From positions 17,078,479 to 17,142,478 of the forward strand of contig NC_092872.1 in the NCBI RefSeq assembly GCF_028372415.1: a DNA stretch of 64,000 nt, read 5' to 3'. The notes under the pieces were generated by a model. That model saw nothing but the letters and a program-made list of their open reading frames with translations, ran no database searches and had not been told where the DNA came from. A program made the position numbers and the translations under genes. This document shows, piece by piece, positions 44,810 through 57,000 of the stretch; positions within the stretch are counted from its first letter, which is position 1, and each line of letters begins with the position of its first letter. This DNA comes from Notamacropus eugenii (lineage: Eukaryota > Chordata > Mammalia > Diprotodontia > Macropodidae).

Positions 44810-44965
44810 TATTTGGTAAAGAATAGTAACTAATACTCTGTCAGAACTGGTAATTGTACCCCAGAGATTTTAAATGACTTGTATAAAGTAACACAGATAA
44901 TAAATGTCAAAGACAGGAATGAACCTGGTCTTTTTAGCATCACATTTAGCACTCAATCGTCTATA
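44810..44965 (-). repeat. MIR SINE fragment, antisense
   Basis: 'ttaaatgacttgtataaagtaacacagataataaatg' and 'acctggtctttttagcatc'. Confidence 0.5.
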
Positions 44966-46099
44966 GCGTTCTGTCAACTTTTACTTGCTATAGTGAGCAT
45001 TACATTAGCCTCTCTTTCAAGGCCTGCCACTAACATATCATGCTAGAAAAGTAATTGACTCATTGAAAGTTATTCCATTAGAGAACAAACTCTGCCTGAT
45101 CCTACTGAGTGGAAAGATTTGAGTATAAACATGAAGAGCATGTGCCTGTTGTGTGAGCGCTATTCCAAAGTAAATCTGGAGGGGTTGATCATCAATGTTT
45201 TGGCAATGCATTTTTTTGCCATAACAACTCATGAATTTGGTCACTATCCGAACTAATACATAAGAAATGAATGATATTTCCTTTTAGAAATGGAAAATAA
45301 AAGAATAGTATATACTATATATACAATTTCCTTTTTCTATCATCTCTCACAATACCTATCTTCCCACGAATTTGAGGGCTAACATATTTAGAGTGGTATG
45401 AGATAGGAGGAAATTATTTGCAGGGTCATTTGAAGATACACAGATTTCAAGAAAAAAAAACTGTTCAAGATGATAACTCAGTAGTAGATTCAATCCATGT
45501 TGAATTAAACACTGTGCTCACTAATATTTTCAATGATTTAGCACTCCTTAATGACCCTTCTTTCACCATTGACCTGATCTGACTGTATTTCTCTCTCACC
45601 TTTGATCTCTTGACCACAACAACTTTAAAGTGTCTTGTACCCATTAAGAAAATTTTACTGCAACAGGATAAGCCATTGCACATTTGATTTGGCTCCTATT
45701 CAGAAAGGAATCTCTTCAACTGACCCTTGACTTTCTCTCCCTTCAGCTTTGCATGCAAATTGACAACAATGAAAAGAACATAATAAGCACTTTGTTCTTG
45801 CAAGCTTGGTCTGTTTTTGGTCAATCAGTCTCACAGATATCAACCTATCTGCCTGTCAGACACCTGACTATGATGGTCTTCAGGAAGGGAAGGAAGACAG
45901 AAACATGAAATACTGTCTCCATGTTTGAACAGGAATTTCCTTAGACAATTTTGCACTGTATTGTTTTTATTCAAGTTGATATTCATAGCATTGTCTGACA
46001 TATTAACTAGGTATTCCTTTATATTGTCAATTAAAGCAGTCATAATAAATGATGCACTATGGTCCAAGAGTGTTTGAAAAAAAATCAAATACTGTGGAT
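44966..46099. other. no feature recognised
   Basis: Frames of 68-82 codons (45038-46088) overlap on both strands and have no recognisable domains. Confidence 0.4.
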
Positions 46100-46312
46100 A
46101 TACTGCTCAGTGTGATGTAATGAAAATAAGCAAGGACTTGAAGTCAGAATAAATGGGTATGAACCCTGGCTCAGCTAGTTGTGTAACTGTGGAAAAGGCA
46201 TATAACTTCTATGAGACATAGATATGTCATTTGTAAAATGAGATAAATAATGCTTTAACTCTTTACTTCATACTATATTACCGCATTTGTTATTACTATT
46301 GATAATAATGAC
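46100..46312 (+). repeat. MIR SINE, sense
   Basis: 'acttgaagtcagaataaatggg', 'gaaccctggctcagctagttgtgtaactgtgg' and 'catttgtaaaatgagataaataatgc'. Confidence 0.75.
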
Positions 46313-47184
46313 AACTTCCATCATCATTCCTACAATAGTATCCAGAAACTGGATTACTATAATACATATTGGAGGGGATTAATAGTAGAAGATAGTCTAT
46401 GATCTGTACTTTTAAAAATTTATTAATGTATTTTAATGTATATTTTATAATAAATATAAATATACTATGTCTTTAAAATTTCATTTCTTATGCAATGACA
46501 TTTCAATATACCAAGGACACGTAACTTCTTTGACATGAACAATCCCTCCCTTCAACTCAAGTGCATATGAGTATATTTCTGTAATTCAGAAACAGTCTAA
46601 AGGAGCCTCTCAAACGTTCTAGACTATTTCTTGGATAAAAAAAAATCCATGTGGAACTGGCACCAAGGACAGTTCACCCAAAACATTGCTGTCCTCTATA
46701 TGTCATTTTTTCATTATGCTGCTCTTTATAAATTAATTGAATTCTTGGTTTATGATGTCTAAAATTTGCCCATTTTCATTTATTTTTTAAATTAATCTGT
46801 TATTGAGCAGTTAGCATTTATAAAACATTTTATTTGACAAATTCATACAAAATTTTATTACTTGCAACAAACTTGGGAAATCTATTTTGATATCATGCTC
46901 CATGAAAAAGAGAAATTCTTTCTTTTTTTCATCCAAATCATATGGAAAATTATCTGAATGAAGAAAAGGGAAAACTATGGAAATTTCTAACTTGTTAACC
47001 CACTGAAGTGATCTTTCCAGCATCCCAGATTCCCCAATTTCCCCAAAATCTTACCGATATAATAAGCCATTAACTTATGGAGATTTGCAATAGAAACTAC
47101 ATCAGAGAGGAAGGGATGAATAGTATGTAATGTACCAACTTAATGCAGAATGGATAGAGAACAGGCCTTGCATCCCAGAAGACC
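46313..47184. other. AT-rich DNA, no gene
   Basis: Includes TTTTAATGTATATT-type simple sequence at 46420-46470. Confidence 0.45.
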
Positions 47185-47480
47185 TTGTTGTTTGTCCTTT
47201 GTTTTCAAAGAAGACCGCAACATCACAGAAATGATGCCATGACATGCAAGTGAATTAGATTTAATTGAGGGAGAACTGAGCAACATCACCAGTCTCACTT
47301 TCTCCTCTGGGGCTAGATGATGAGCTAGAGATAACATGACTAGAGATGGCCCTGGGTGCAATGAATGACAGTCTTTTTAAGCTAAGATCTTTAACAGGTC
47401 TCAGTTTGACAAGGGAAAGCACCCATTCGGTGATTAAGGCTAGGTAAGAAATGAGGTAGGGAATGGCCTCTTTGCGTAGT
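47185..47480 (-). repeat. SINE with RTE-type tail, antisense
   Basis: 'ttgttgtttgtcctttgttttcaaagaagacc', 'atgatgccatgacatgcaag', 'gagggagaactgagcaacatcaccagtctcactttctcctc', 'gagatggccctgggtgcaatg' and 'acccattcggtgattaagg' are the reverse of the 23378 copy. Confidence 0.8.
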
Positions 47481-47754
47481 CAAAAACAAACAAACACAAA
47501 AACCTGGTGTTCAAGTCAGTCCCCTAACACATACTGACTGTGCAATGATAAATGAGATGCTTAATTTTTTGTTGTTTTAAACAGCTCTTTAAGATTTTGT
47601 ATTACATAAAATTATTGACTTTAGTTATTAGAGTGAAGTTCACAGAAGAGTTCCTTGTACCAAGGAAGTTCCCAGGTTCAATCCCTATCCTGTTAATGTA
47701 ATGGAATATAATTACTACATATGAAATGACAAACATAAAAAAGTACCAAGATAT

Positions 47755-47812
47755 GCCTATATATATGTATATATATATATGTACATACATATATATATAT
47801 ACATATGCAAAG
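47755..47812. repeat. (TA)n-rich simple repeat
   Basis: 'tatatatatatgtacataca' type, which creates the Tyr/Ile-rich minus-strand frames nearby. Confidence 0.9.
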
Positions 47813-47934
47813 ATAAAAATGTCAAGTAAAGCAGAGCAAAAAATAAAGTAAAATAGCATACTTTTATAGATGTGTTTTTGTTGATATGTATACTTCTTAG
47901 TGATAGGAATAAGAAAAACAATAATGAATAGGAG

Positions 47935-48168
47935 CTCACATTTGTATAGCACTTCAAGGTTTGCAAGGTGTTTTTTTTTTTATTATTGTCTCATTTGATT
48001 CTAAAAACAGCATTGCAAATTAGCCAAATTGTGCAAATGAGGAACCTTATTCAGAGAGATTAAATAGTTTGCACATGGTCATACAGCTAGTGACTTATTG
48101 GGTAGATTTAGAACTCATATCTTCATGATTCCAAGTACAGAACTTTATCCACTCTATTACCTATGTAG
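47935..48168 (-). repeat. MIR SINE, antisense
   Basis: 'tttgtatagcacttcaaggtttgcaagg', 'tctcatttgattctaaaaac', 'gcacatggtcatacagctag' and 'ctttatccactctattacc'. Confidence 0.8.
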
Positions 48169-48329
48169 CTAGATTGAATTCTATCCATGTGAAATAAAAT
48201 CATATCTTAAAAATCCTCTCTTTAGTGTATGTAGCAGTTTCTTAATTGATTTCTATGTTTATATTCTTTCCTTTCTCCATTCCATCTTCCATTAAACTAC
48301 CAAAATAGTATTAATAAATCACAAGTTTT

Positions 48330-48840
48330 ATCAAGTCAATATTTTGCTCAAGAAGCTCCAAGAAATTCCTCTTAACTATAGGATAAAATATAAATGCATC
48401 AGTTTACCTTTAAAATCCTGAAGAGCCTAACTCCAGTTTGCCTTCTTCAAGATCGTTGCACATTATCGTCTCTTCATAGGCTCTATGATTTAGCCAAAGC
48501 TGTCTTTGCACAATTTGTCCTCAGTTATTAGAACTCTCATATCCTCTGCTTAAATCCTTAGCTTTGTACCAAAAAAAGCTATATTACTATGTCCTACAAG
48601 AACATGAACCTTATCCCCTACTCCACTACTTTGCTAGTCTCTGTGTAAAGAAATTATCTTCTACTTGTATGAAACATTGCTTATATTGTTTTCTAAAAGT
48701 TATTGCACTTCACTTCCCAATATATAATCTCCTTCAGAGCAGGTATTTTTATTATCATTTTTGGTATGATAGAGATTAGTATAATGAAATGTTTGGCATT
48801 TGACAGTTATTTAATAAATAAAGTATTATTGAATGAGTTA
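48330..48840 (+). repeat. L2 LINE fragment
   Basis: 'ttgctcaagaagctccaagaaattcctcttaactataggataaaatataaa' then 'aaatcctgaagagcctaactcc', later 'ataatctccttcagagcagg' and 'gacagttatttaataaataaag'. Confidence 0.75.
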
Positions 48841-50130
48841 ATCAATTCTTCCCTTAATCCTCCGTGTTAAGTCCATTCAATATGAAAGGAAGTAGAGTCT
48901 TCCTCTACTTGTCTTGGTATGGAAATGAATTGAATACAAGGGCTGTCCATCAGTTAAACCTCACCTTTCCCTTGTGAACCATGTAGCAACTTTATCATAC
49001 ATTTCATACTTTTATCATACATATCACACATTTATCATACATTTTTCTCTGACATCGCACTTTTTGCCATGTCTCTTATACAATTAACAATTAATAATAA
49101 GTTTTAGTATGTTAATGATATTATGGTTTACTTTGACAATCCTAGAAAATTAGTGAATTTATAATTAATTTAACATTAATAAACTTAATTATTAAATACA
49201 AATTTTAAAAATGAGGAATGAGAAGAAAGAAGAATAATGAGAAGATACTAAAACAAACCTAATGTTTCATAACACACCAAGAAATTTTTGAAAGATAATA
49301 TTAGATGGGAGAAATGGACTTTGAAGTTGAATTTTAAAGACACACACAAAGTTGCACTATTCATGGAGCTGTGAGTTAACCCAATCATTCTAGAAAGAAA
49401 TTTGGAAATGTCATTTGACCCAAAGTTCCCAGACAAAGAAATACATGCCTTTGTTCAGTGACAAAATTAAAGTTCATCTAGTAGGAGTTGGCCAATTAAA
49501 TTGTTGTATGTGAAAGGAGTGTAATAGTAATTGCATTCTAATTGAGTGAAAATGAAAAATACTGAAAGGCATGAAAAGATGTATGTAAATTAATTAAAAG
49601 TAAAGTAAGTATAAGAGGAAAATTTATATTCATGAATACTATAACTATGTAAATAGAAGAAAAATAAGACAATTTAAACTCAACTCGGTTACATTTTAAT
49701 GTCCATATTTGCCTCCATGGAAGAAATATAAAGATGCAACTCCATTCTTTCTTTACAGATGTGGGAAGAAAGAACTATGAATATGGAGCACTGGATATAA
49801 CATCAGACTTAGTCAAGGCATTGGCTAGTTTTGAGGAATTATGAATGTTTCTTCCCCTATCTGAACCTTTATTATAAGGGACAGCTCTCCAGAAAATTCA
49901 GATGATGGAAAAAGTAAAAATACTATTTTTTAAGTAATGAATTATGACCCATTCACACCCATTATATACTTCTCCATTTTCCTCTGGCATATTTGGCACT
50001 TTTAAATCTTCAGAAATTGTATTATAACACAAGAACTTCTTCCCCCCCAAAAAAAAAATCCCAATGGAGGATCTCAAGGCAAAATGCCTGCCACACTCAG
50101 AGAGAGAAATATGGAAGTCACTCACATATT
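48841..50130. other. AT-rich DNA, no gene
   Basis: 49000-49060 repeats 'tttatcatacat' three times. No supported frame. Confidence 0.45.
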
Positions 50131-50139
50131 GTAGCAGAT

Positions 50140-50400
50140 CATGTTTGTGTATGTGTATGTGTTTATGTATCATGTTCTGATTTGTTATATGATTTCTTTC
50201 ATTTATCTTAGTCTGACTACATAGCATGACTATAGTGAAAATATACTCAATAGAAAAGTATATGTAGAATCTATACAGAATTGTATGCAGTTGTGGGGAG
50301 GGAGGGGGGGAGTGGGGGGGGGTAGGTGGGTGGGATATAATCACAATTGTATGGCAGTGATTGTTAAACATTACAAAATAAAAAAAAAGAAATTGTATTA
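50140..50400 (+). repeat. L1-type 3' untranslated end
   Basis: 'aatctatacagaattgtatgcagttgtggggaggg' G-rich tract, then 'caattgtatggcagtgattgttaaacatt' and an A-rich end 'aaaataaaaaaaa', which is the usual layout of an L1 3' end in marsupials. The 170-codon minus frame across it is not a gene. Confidence 0.5.
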
Positions 50401-50499
50401 TATGTCTCATGGTTACAGAGAGTAAACAGAAAAAAGTTATTTAAAAAAAAAAAACAACCAAATAAAGAGTACAATATTTTATAGGCAACTTTAGTGAGA

Positions 50500-51060
50500 A
50501 GTTTTGGAAGTAAAATAGGGATCTTTACACTCATCAAACATGTTTACCACAGTTATAAAGGTTATCCAGCACACAGTCCAAGCGGAAGAGTAATTTTTTA
50601 TAAATGATGGGGTCCACTGGATGCTGCTCTTTGCAAATGACATTTTGCTGATGGCATCAGATCCTGCAATATTGCTGGGATTTTCAGATGAGTTCAATAA
50701 TCACTCAAAAGCATTCAGCCTCTCTACATTATAAAAAGCAAGGAGAAATTAACAATGTCTATCATCTACTTAATGATATTTAAGTAGATGGAGAGCCCAG
50801 GAATCTTGTTCATCAATACCTGTTTTTTGGACAGACAGTGGAGGGGATAAAGGATTGAAGAGGGGAGAGGATGGATTAATAAAATTACCGAGAGGCTATT
50901 AGATTTTTCTAGGTAAAAAAAAAAGGAATGAAGATCTGTATTAGGTATTAGTGTGAATTCAGAAACATGAATAGTGATGAAAGATTCTATAGATGTATGA
51001 AAATACTGACCAATTCACTAAATAGAGTTGTAATTCCAAAATTTCTTGACAGAAGCTCAG
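50500..51060 (+). pseudogene. LINE reverse-transcriptase fragment
   Basis: Plus-strand reading around 50600-50800 gives WMLLFANDILLMASDP, the catalytic box of a non-LTR reverse transcriptase with the first Asp changed to Asn. About 40 codons later VDGEPRN and YLFFGQTVE (in shifted frames) match the usual 'DG.. Y.YLGQ' continuation. RTE/L1-like clade, not resolved. Confidence 0.55.
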
Positions 51061-51089
51061 GTCAGAATTAGATTCAAAGGGGAAAAAAA

Positions 51090-51255
51090 TCATTATGATC
51101 ATATAATCCTAGATTTAAAGTTGTTAGAGATCATCTAGGAAAAAGTCTTACCTCTTACAAACATGGAAATTGGGCCCTAGAGACCTGAAAAAACTTGCCT
51201 AAGGTCATACCAGTAGTAGAGAATATGATGAAATTGAGACTTATGTTCTCTGGCT
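51090..51255 (-). repeat. MIR-related remnant
   Basis: 'gagatcatctaggaaaaagtctta', 'acatggaaattgggccctagag', 'ttgcctaaggtcatacc' and 'tctggctccagatccagtg'; similar to 3745-3960. Confidence 0.5.
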
Positions 51256-51369
51256 CCAGATCCAGTGGACTTGCAACATTAACTTCTCCCATTTCAGACA
51301 GATTTCCTGTGGAATATTTTTTGGCAGTGAGGAATGGACAAGAGTTAGAAAGGATGTAAATAATAGATG

Positions 51370-51371
<2 letters not shown>

Positions 51372-51430
<59 letters not shown>
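51372..51430. repeat. (AT)29 microsatellite
   Basis: Uninterrupted AT dinucleotides of about 58 bases, fully self-complementary. Confidence 0.98.
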
Positions 51431-51434
<4 letters not shown>

Positions 51435-53324
51435 GTGAGATCACAGCTAAGAACCCAAATAACTAAATGTTTAACCTATGCATGATACCATTCATGCACA
51501 ATAATGTTGTCATAAGTAAATGTGATCTGAGAAAGAAAGAGAAAAAGAGAAAGGAAAGAAAGTTCTTCTGAGGAGCATGTGTTTTGCAATTTGGTTGAAT
51601 AAATACAAATTTTTCTGGAAATTTTATTTTTGGATATCTTAGCATTTAAATTTAAGAAACTACTTTTCGACTTTATTAAATGATGCTGCTTTGAGTAATA
51701 CTGGAGTGTATTGCATTGTCTCAAATCTCTCTCAGAGACATAGAATCTCTTCACCTAAAATTATATTAAATGCTTTAAAATCCATTAAATTGATAACACA
51801 TTTATTGTGTGCCCACATATGTATGCATATATATGAACATCTATGGAAATATGCCAGCAATAATAAATACGCATGTGGAGGTATAAGTTTATTTTTTTAT
51901 TAGAAGTCATCTGTGACCCCTTTAAAAAAGTTACCATGATAACCTAGAGACTTTTTTGCAATTATGTCGTTGTTCAAACCATTTCTAGTTCTTTTCTTTT
52001 GCAATTTTCTCTAGAATCTGAACAAACAAAACTAAACCTTTATTTGGATCTGAATTGGTGAGTAATGCCTAGGTCAATTATTCCCTGTAGTCACTAATCT
52101 TGTCTTCTGACTACTTCTAAAAATGAAAGACCCTCTAAAATAATGATTTACCACAGAAGTGGATATTTTAAAAAATGAAGAATTGGTTGTGTAGGCAGCT
52201 CCTGAATGTAATATACAAAAACATTTTGAGCAATTGAATAAGTATACTCTGTCTTTAGAATAGTTATGTCATACTATGGCTTTATTGAGATATGTAAATT
52301 ATACTTTTTAAAAATAGAGCATTGTTCAGTACAACCTCAGCAAAAGAAACCCCTTTAAAATTAATGCTAAAGAGTATGAAGTGCTTATTTTTTGTTTGCT
52401 TTTTTTTTTTTTTTTTTTGTTAAGAGGTTGGTAAAATGGCTATAAAATAGTATGGAGCACATTATCAGATGCTCATTGTTTTGGCTAATGTTGCTTAGTC
52501 CTGTGCTATACCTGGCTTGACCTGGTTTTAGATTGTTGAATTTTCAGTGTGGGCATTCACATTATGGAAAGTACTGCAAATCAGAGCTTAATTTTTTTTT
52601 GTTGAGTGTCTACTCTAGAATTAAGAAACTGATGGATAAAATGTTCCTAATGAAAATTAAACTGAAAGGGACTTCCATGGATATATTTCTTTTTCTGGAA
52701 AGTTAGTTGCTAAATATTTACCAGTACATTCCTTCCTTTCTAAACTTTATTTTTCAGTATTAGGAGGGAAAATTTAGTGGTTGAAGAACATATTTTATCT
52801 GAAAATTACTATGATATTAAAAGGTAATAAGATGTTTCAAAAAGAAATAAAAATAAAATCAACATTGACTTCCCTTGTCCTGACTTATCACCTACATGTA
52901 GCTTCATGAAATGAGCAGAATGTTTCCCTGATACTGTAAAAGATCAATTTCTAGTTTCTTATTTAATTTCAATATTACTTTGGAGAAAAAAGAAAAGAAA
53001 ATATTATTGAACTGTAGCCAGAAAAATCTAGAAACATAAGAAAATTCTTTTAGCATGGCATGACTCAGGGGAGTTGAGAGCAAAGAAGGCAACATGTTCA
53101 TTAGAGACAATGCGTTACAAAGAATGTTTAGCTAGCATCCAAGTTCAGAACACATCAGTCAAGGTATTTTCCTGTTTGGCAGTTTGTCCCTAATTAACTG
53201 TTTATCCTAATTAATGGAAAAATTAAGTAGAACATGGACAGTTCCAAATGTAAAATTGAGGTTTTCATCATTTTATCAGTAGAATTTGAGATAATTTTAT
53301 TTTTCTTTAACATTTAAAAATATC
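51431..53324. other. no gene
   Basis: A (T)20 run at about 52400-52420. 52610-52860 AT-rich. The 92- and 70-codon frames at 51476-51903 are unsupported. Confidence 0.45.
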
Positions 53325-54056
53325 CATTATTTATTTATTTTAACATTTTTCTTTTTAAATTTTGAGTTCCAAATTCTGTCCCTACATCCTGAGAAGGCAA
53401 GTAATACAATATCAGTTATACATGTGAAATCATGCAGAACCTTTTTCTATATTAGCTGTAGTGCAAAAAAAAAAAAAAAATCAAGGAAAATAAAGAAAGT
53501 GAGAAACTTCTACCTCCATTTTCACTCAGAGTTTGTTAGTTCTCTCTCTGGAGGTGGATAGCATGTGTTTTCATCTTGGGTCCTTTGAAATTGTCAGGGA
53601 GCACTGTATTGAACAGAGTAGCCAAGCCTTTCACAGTTGGTCAGCATTACAATATTGCTTTTACTCTGCATAACATCCTGTTTCTTCTCATTTCACTTGG
53701 CATCCATTTTTGTGAGACTTACCATATTTTTCCTGAAACTACCTCGTAGATATAGCACAGTAGCACTCCATCACAATCAAATACCGCACATTATTCAGTC
53801 ATTCTTCAATTCATGAGTATCCCCTTGATTCCCAGTACTTTACCACCACATAAAAATATTTATGTACATATAGGACTTTCCTCTTTTCTTTGATCTCTTT
53901 GAGCAACAGATCTAGTGATGGTATTGCTGTGTAACAGGGTACACCCAGTTTTCAGGTATAGTTTCTTTTGAGTATAATTCCAAATTATTCTTCATATTGG
54001 TCAGACAAGTTAATAGCTCTACCAGCAGTTCATTGGTGTACTTACATGAGTGTATC
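53325..54056 (-). repeat. L1 3' part, antisense, left of RTE insertion
   Basis: 'ttttaaattttgagttccaaattctgtccct', 'ggcaagtaatacaatatcag', 'tagcactccatcacaatcaaataccgcac', 'tcattcttcaattcatgagtatccccttgattcc', 'ctagtgatggtattgctgtgtaacagggta', 'attcttcatattggtcagacaag'. This is the antisense L1 3' end. It resumes after the RTE at 58090 ('gtgtatccactttcccc', 'gtttgaggtggttcctcagagttg'). Confidence 0.75.
54049..54056. repeat. 8-bp target duplication, left (AGTGTATC)
   Basis: AGTGTATC occurs at 54049-54056 and again at 58090-58097, exactly bracketing the RTE element. Confidence 0.7.
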
Positions 54057-57000
54057 TGGGCTGTAGGGGGTGTTCAAGGAAGTATAGTACCTCTGGGGTG
54101 AAGACTGCTGAGCCTTTTCAGGGTTGCTTTTCACTTTTAATATCCACCTGATCAGCCTCACTCTCACCTGTGGCTCCAAGAAGCTTCAGGATATACAGCA
54201 GCCACATCCAGGCAAATTGTTTTGGTAGATGGACTAAACCATGTTAAGGGTAACTGAGGGGTCTCAAACTCATTAGTGAGTTAGGGGGATGTTTACCCCA
54301 ATGGGTGGATGAGAACAATTTGTTCAAGGCTCCTGAACGAGTTGCTATGAGGCACATAGAGTTTAGTTAGACATTGAAGAAGCCAAGGTCATCCACTGCA
54401 TCTCAATCTATTGCCAGACATATTTACTCTAATTACTCTGGAAGAGACATTGAGGTCCCCAACTTTGTGCAACTCTGCCATAGCCTCAATTTACACATGA
54501 ATGAAAAGACACCACCCATACCGTTTTCACCATTTTTACCTGTCTCAAAGTCCTATGGTAACAAGTAAGTGATGAAGCAGCAGATACAGATACATTAGGA
54601 GATGTAGTCACAACTTTGCACACAGATGACTGAGACTGTAGGGTCATCTTCTCAAGGGAAGCAGCAGTAGAATTCAGCAGCCCCCTCCTGGGGTGTCTGA
54701 GCAGCCTCTTAAGGATCAAACTGCTTACCTCTTGGTGTGAGGAAAAAGTTAGAAAAGTTGCCCTAAAATTGTCTGCTTACCTAACCTTGGGGGGAATCCC
54801 ACTCTGTAGTCAAAACACATACAAAAAAATGCACAAAAACTTCTGCAAAGATGATCCTACTCACTATCACTACATGGAATGTACATCCACTTATATAAAA
54901 TGCAAAATCCAGTCAACCTGAAAGACAATTCACTTTTTTTGCAAGTTAACTCAGCAGGTTTAGCATGCAAATAGCTCTGAGTGAAACAATGCTGGCAAAT
55001 TATGGGCATCTTACTGATATTGGAGCTAGATACACATTTTTCTGGAGTGCTCACAATGAGGGGTAGTACCATGAAGTTGGTGATTTTGTGATCAAAACTA
55101 ATCTGGTCAACAAGCTTGCATACCCACCAAAAAGAGCAAATGACAGAGTCATGACAAAGTGATTACCACTTTCAGGAAAATGCCATGCCACCATCATCAT
55201 TACCTACGCCTCCACTATGATGAACCCTGATGAGGTCAAAGAAAAATACTATGAAGACCTAGAGACTCTTATCATGAATGTACCAAGAGAGAAAAAGCTT
55301 ATTTTAATTCTAGAGTAGTCTCAGGGCACCATATGGCAGGGAGCGCTTGGGAGAAATGGAGTTGGAAACGATAACAGCAATGGTCACTTGTTATGGAAAA
55401 CATGTGCATCTCATGACCTTCTCATCACCAACACCAACTTCCATTGACCTAAACACAATAAAACTTCATGTATACATCCTCATAATTGACATTTAATAGA
55501 ATGTGACTGTAGGGTGAAGGGATAGAATGTGACAGTGATGGAGACAATGTGTGTCACAGAGTGCTGAACTCATCATAGACTTATCATCTGCAAGATAAAT
55601 ATTCTCATTCAACAAAAGTTTTGGTTGCAAGGCAAAATGACTACCATAAGAATTAATGTCAACTACTTAGAACACTTCTCTGAGCCAGAATGGTTTATTG
55701 CTAATTTGTAGGAGAAATTGAGCCAATACATAGTTGGTGGCAGTGGAGCAGAAAAAGAGTGGACAAAAGATTTGTTGCACAGCACTGCATTTGCTCATCT
55801 GGGTCAGAACATTCACAAACATCAAGACTGATTTGATAAAAATGATGGGGAAATTCAGAAGTTGCTAAATGAAAAACAAGAACTTCTCAGGATTTATCAC
55901 CAGGATAGTTCATCCATCTCGAAAAGGCATCATTTAATTCCATCAAAAGTAAAATACAAGCAAAGCTTAGAGTCTTGATTCAGTAAGAAGGCAGAAGAAA
56001 TTTAGTTTTAGGCTGATAGGAACAATTCAAAGCAGTTTTATGATGTTCTGAAGGTTATTTATGGGCAAAAGACCTATAGTGCATCTCAACTATTCAATGC
56101 TTACGGAGCTACTTTGCTTAGCGATAAGAGCAATATCCTAGGAAGATGGACTGAACACCTCCATAGTGTTCTCAACAGACCATCATTAAGAAATACTGAA
56201 GTCATTGATGTTTTACCTCATGTTGAAATCAAGCCCTTCCTGACCGAAGTTCCAACAGAAAAAGAGATTTTGAATGTCATTAGGCTCCTTTCATGTGGCA
56301 AAGCACCTGGTGCTGATTCTATTCCAGCTGAGACTTACAAGGTTGTGGATGTGTCCACTGCTCATACAAAATCTGACTGCAATTTTCTGGATTATATGGC
56401 AAGTGGAGGTTGTCCTCCAAGAGATGAAGAATGCTTCTGTTGTCCTTCTCTATAAAGGTAAAGGAAACAAATTGTCCTGTGATGATATAGGGAGGGAGTC
56501 TCCCTCTTACTCATTGTTGGCAAGATTCTTGTTAGAGTTCTCCATAGTAGACTGATCCTTCACCTGGAAGATGGTCATCTACCTAGAGCCAGTGTGGATT
56601 CAGAAAGGGCTGAGGAATAGATGATATAGTGTTTGCTGCCTAACAATTCCAGAAGAAATGCCGGGAACAGAACAGAGTTCTGTACATAATATTTGTAGAT
56701 CTGACCAAGGACTTTGATATTGTCAGTCACAAGAGCTTATGGAAAATTATGTCAAAAATTGGTTGCCCAGAAAGCTTCATCAATATTATACATCACTTTT
56801 ACAATGACAGACTTGTCCAGAGTCTAGAAAATTGATGATGCTCTTATGCTTTCCCACTCAACCATGGAGGAAAATAATACTGCGTGCTTGATTCCTTGCT
56901 TTTTAGCATGATATTTTCAGTCATGTTTTCAAATACCTTCAATGAGGATGAGCATTACATCACTGGCACTTCACTGATGAGAAATTCTTCACTTTTAAAA

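Noticed and set aside
49898-50410. 170-codon minus-strand frame
   Set aside because: Spans an L1 3' end and G-run tract on the plus strand. Low-complexity, no domain.
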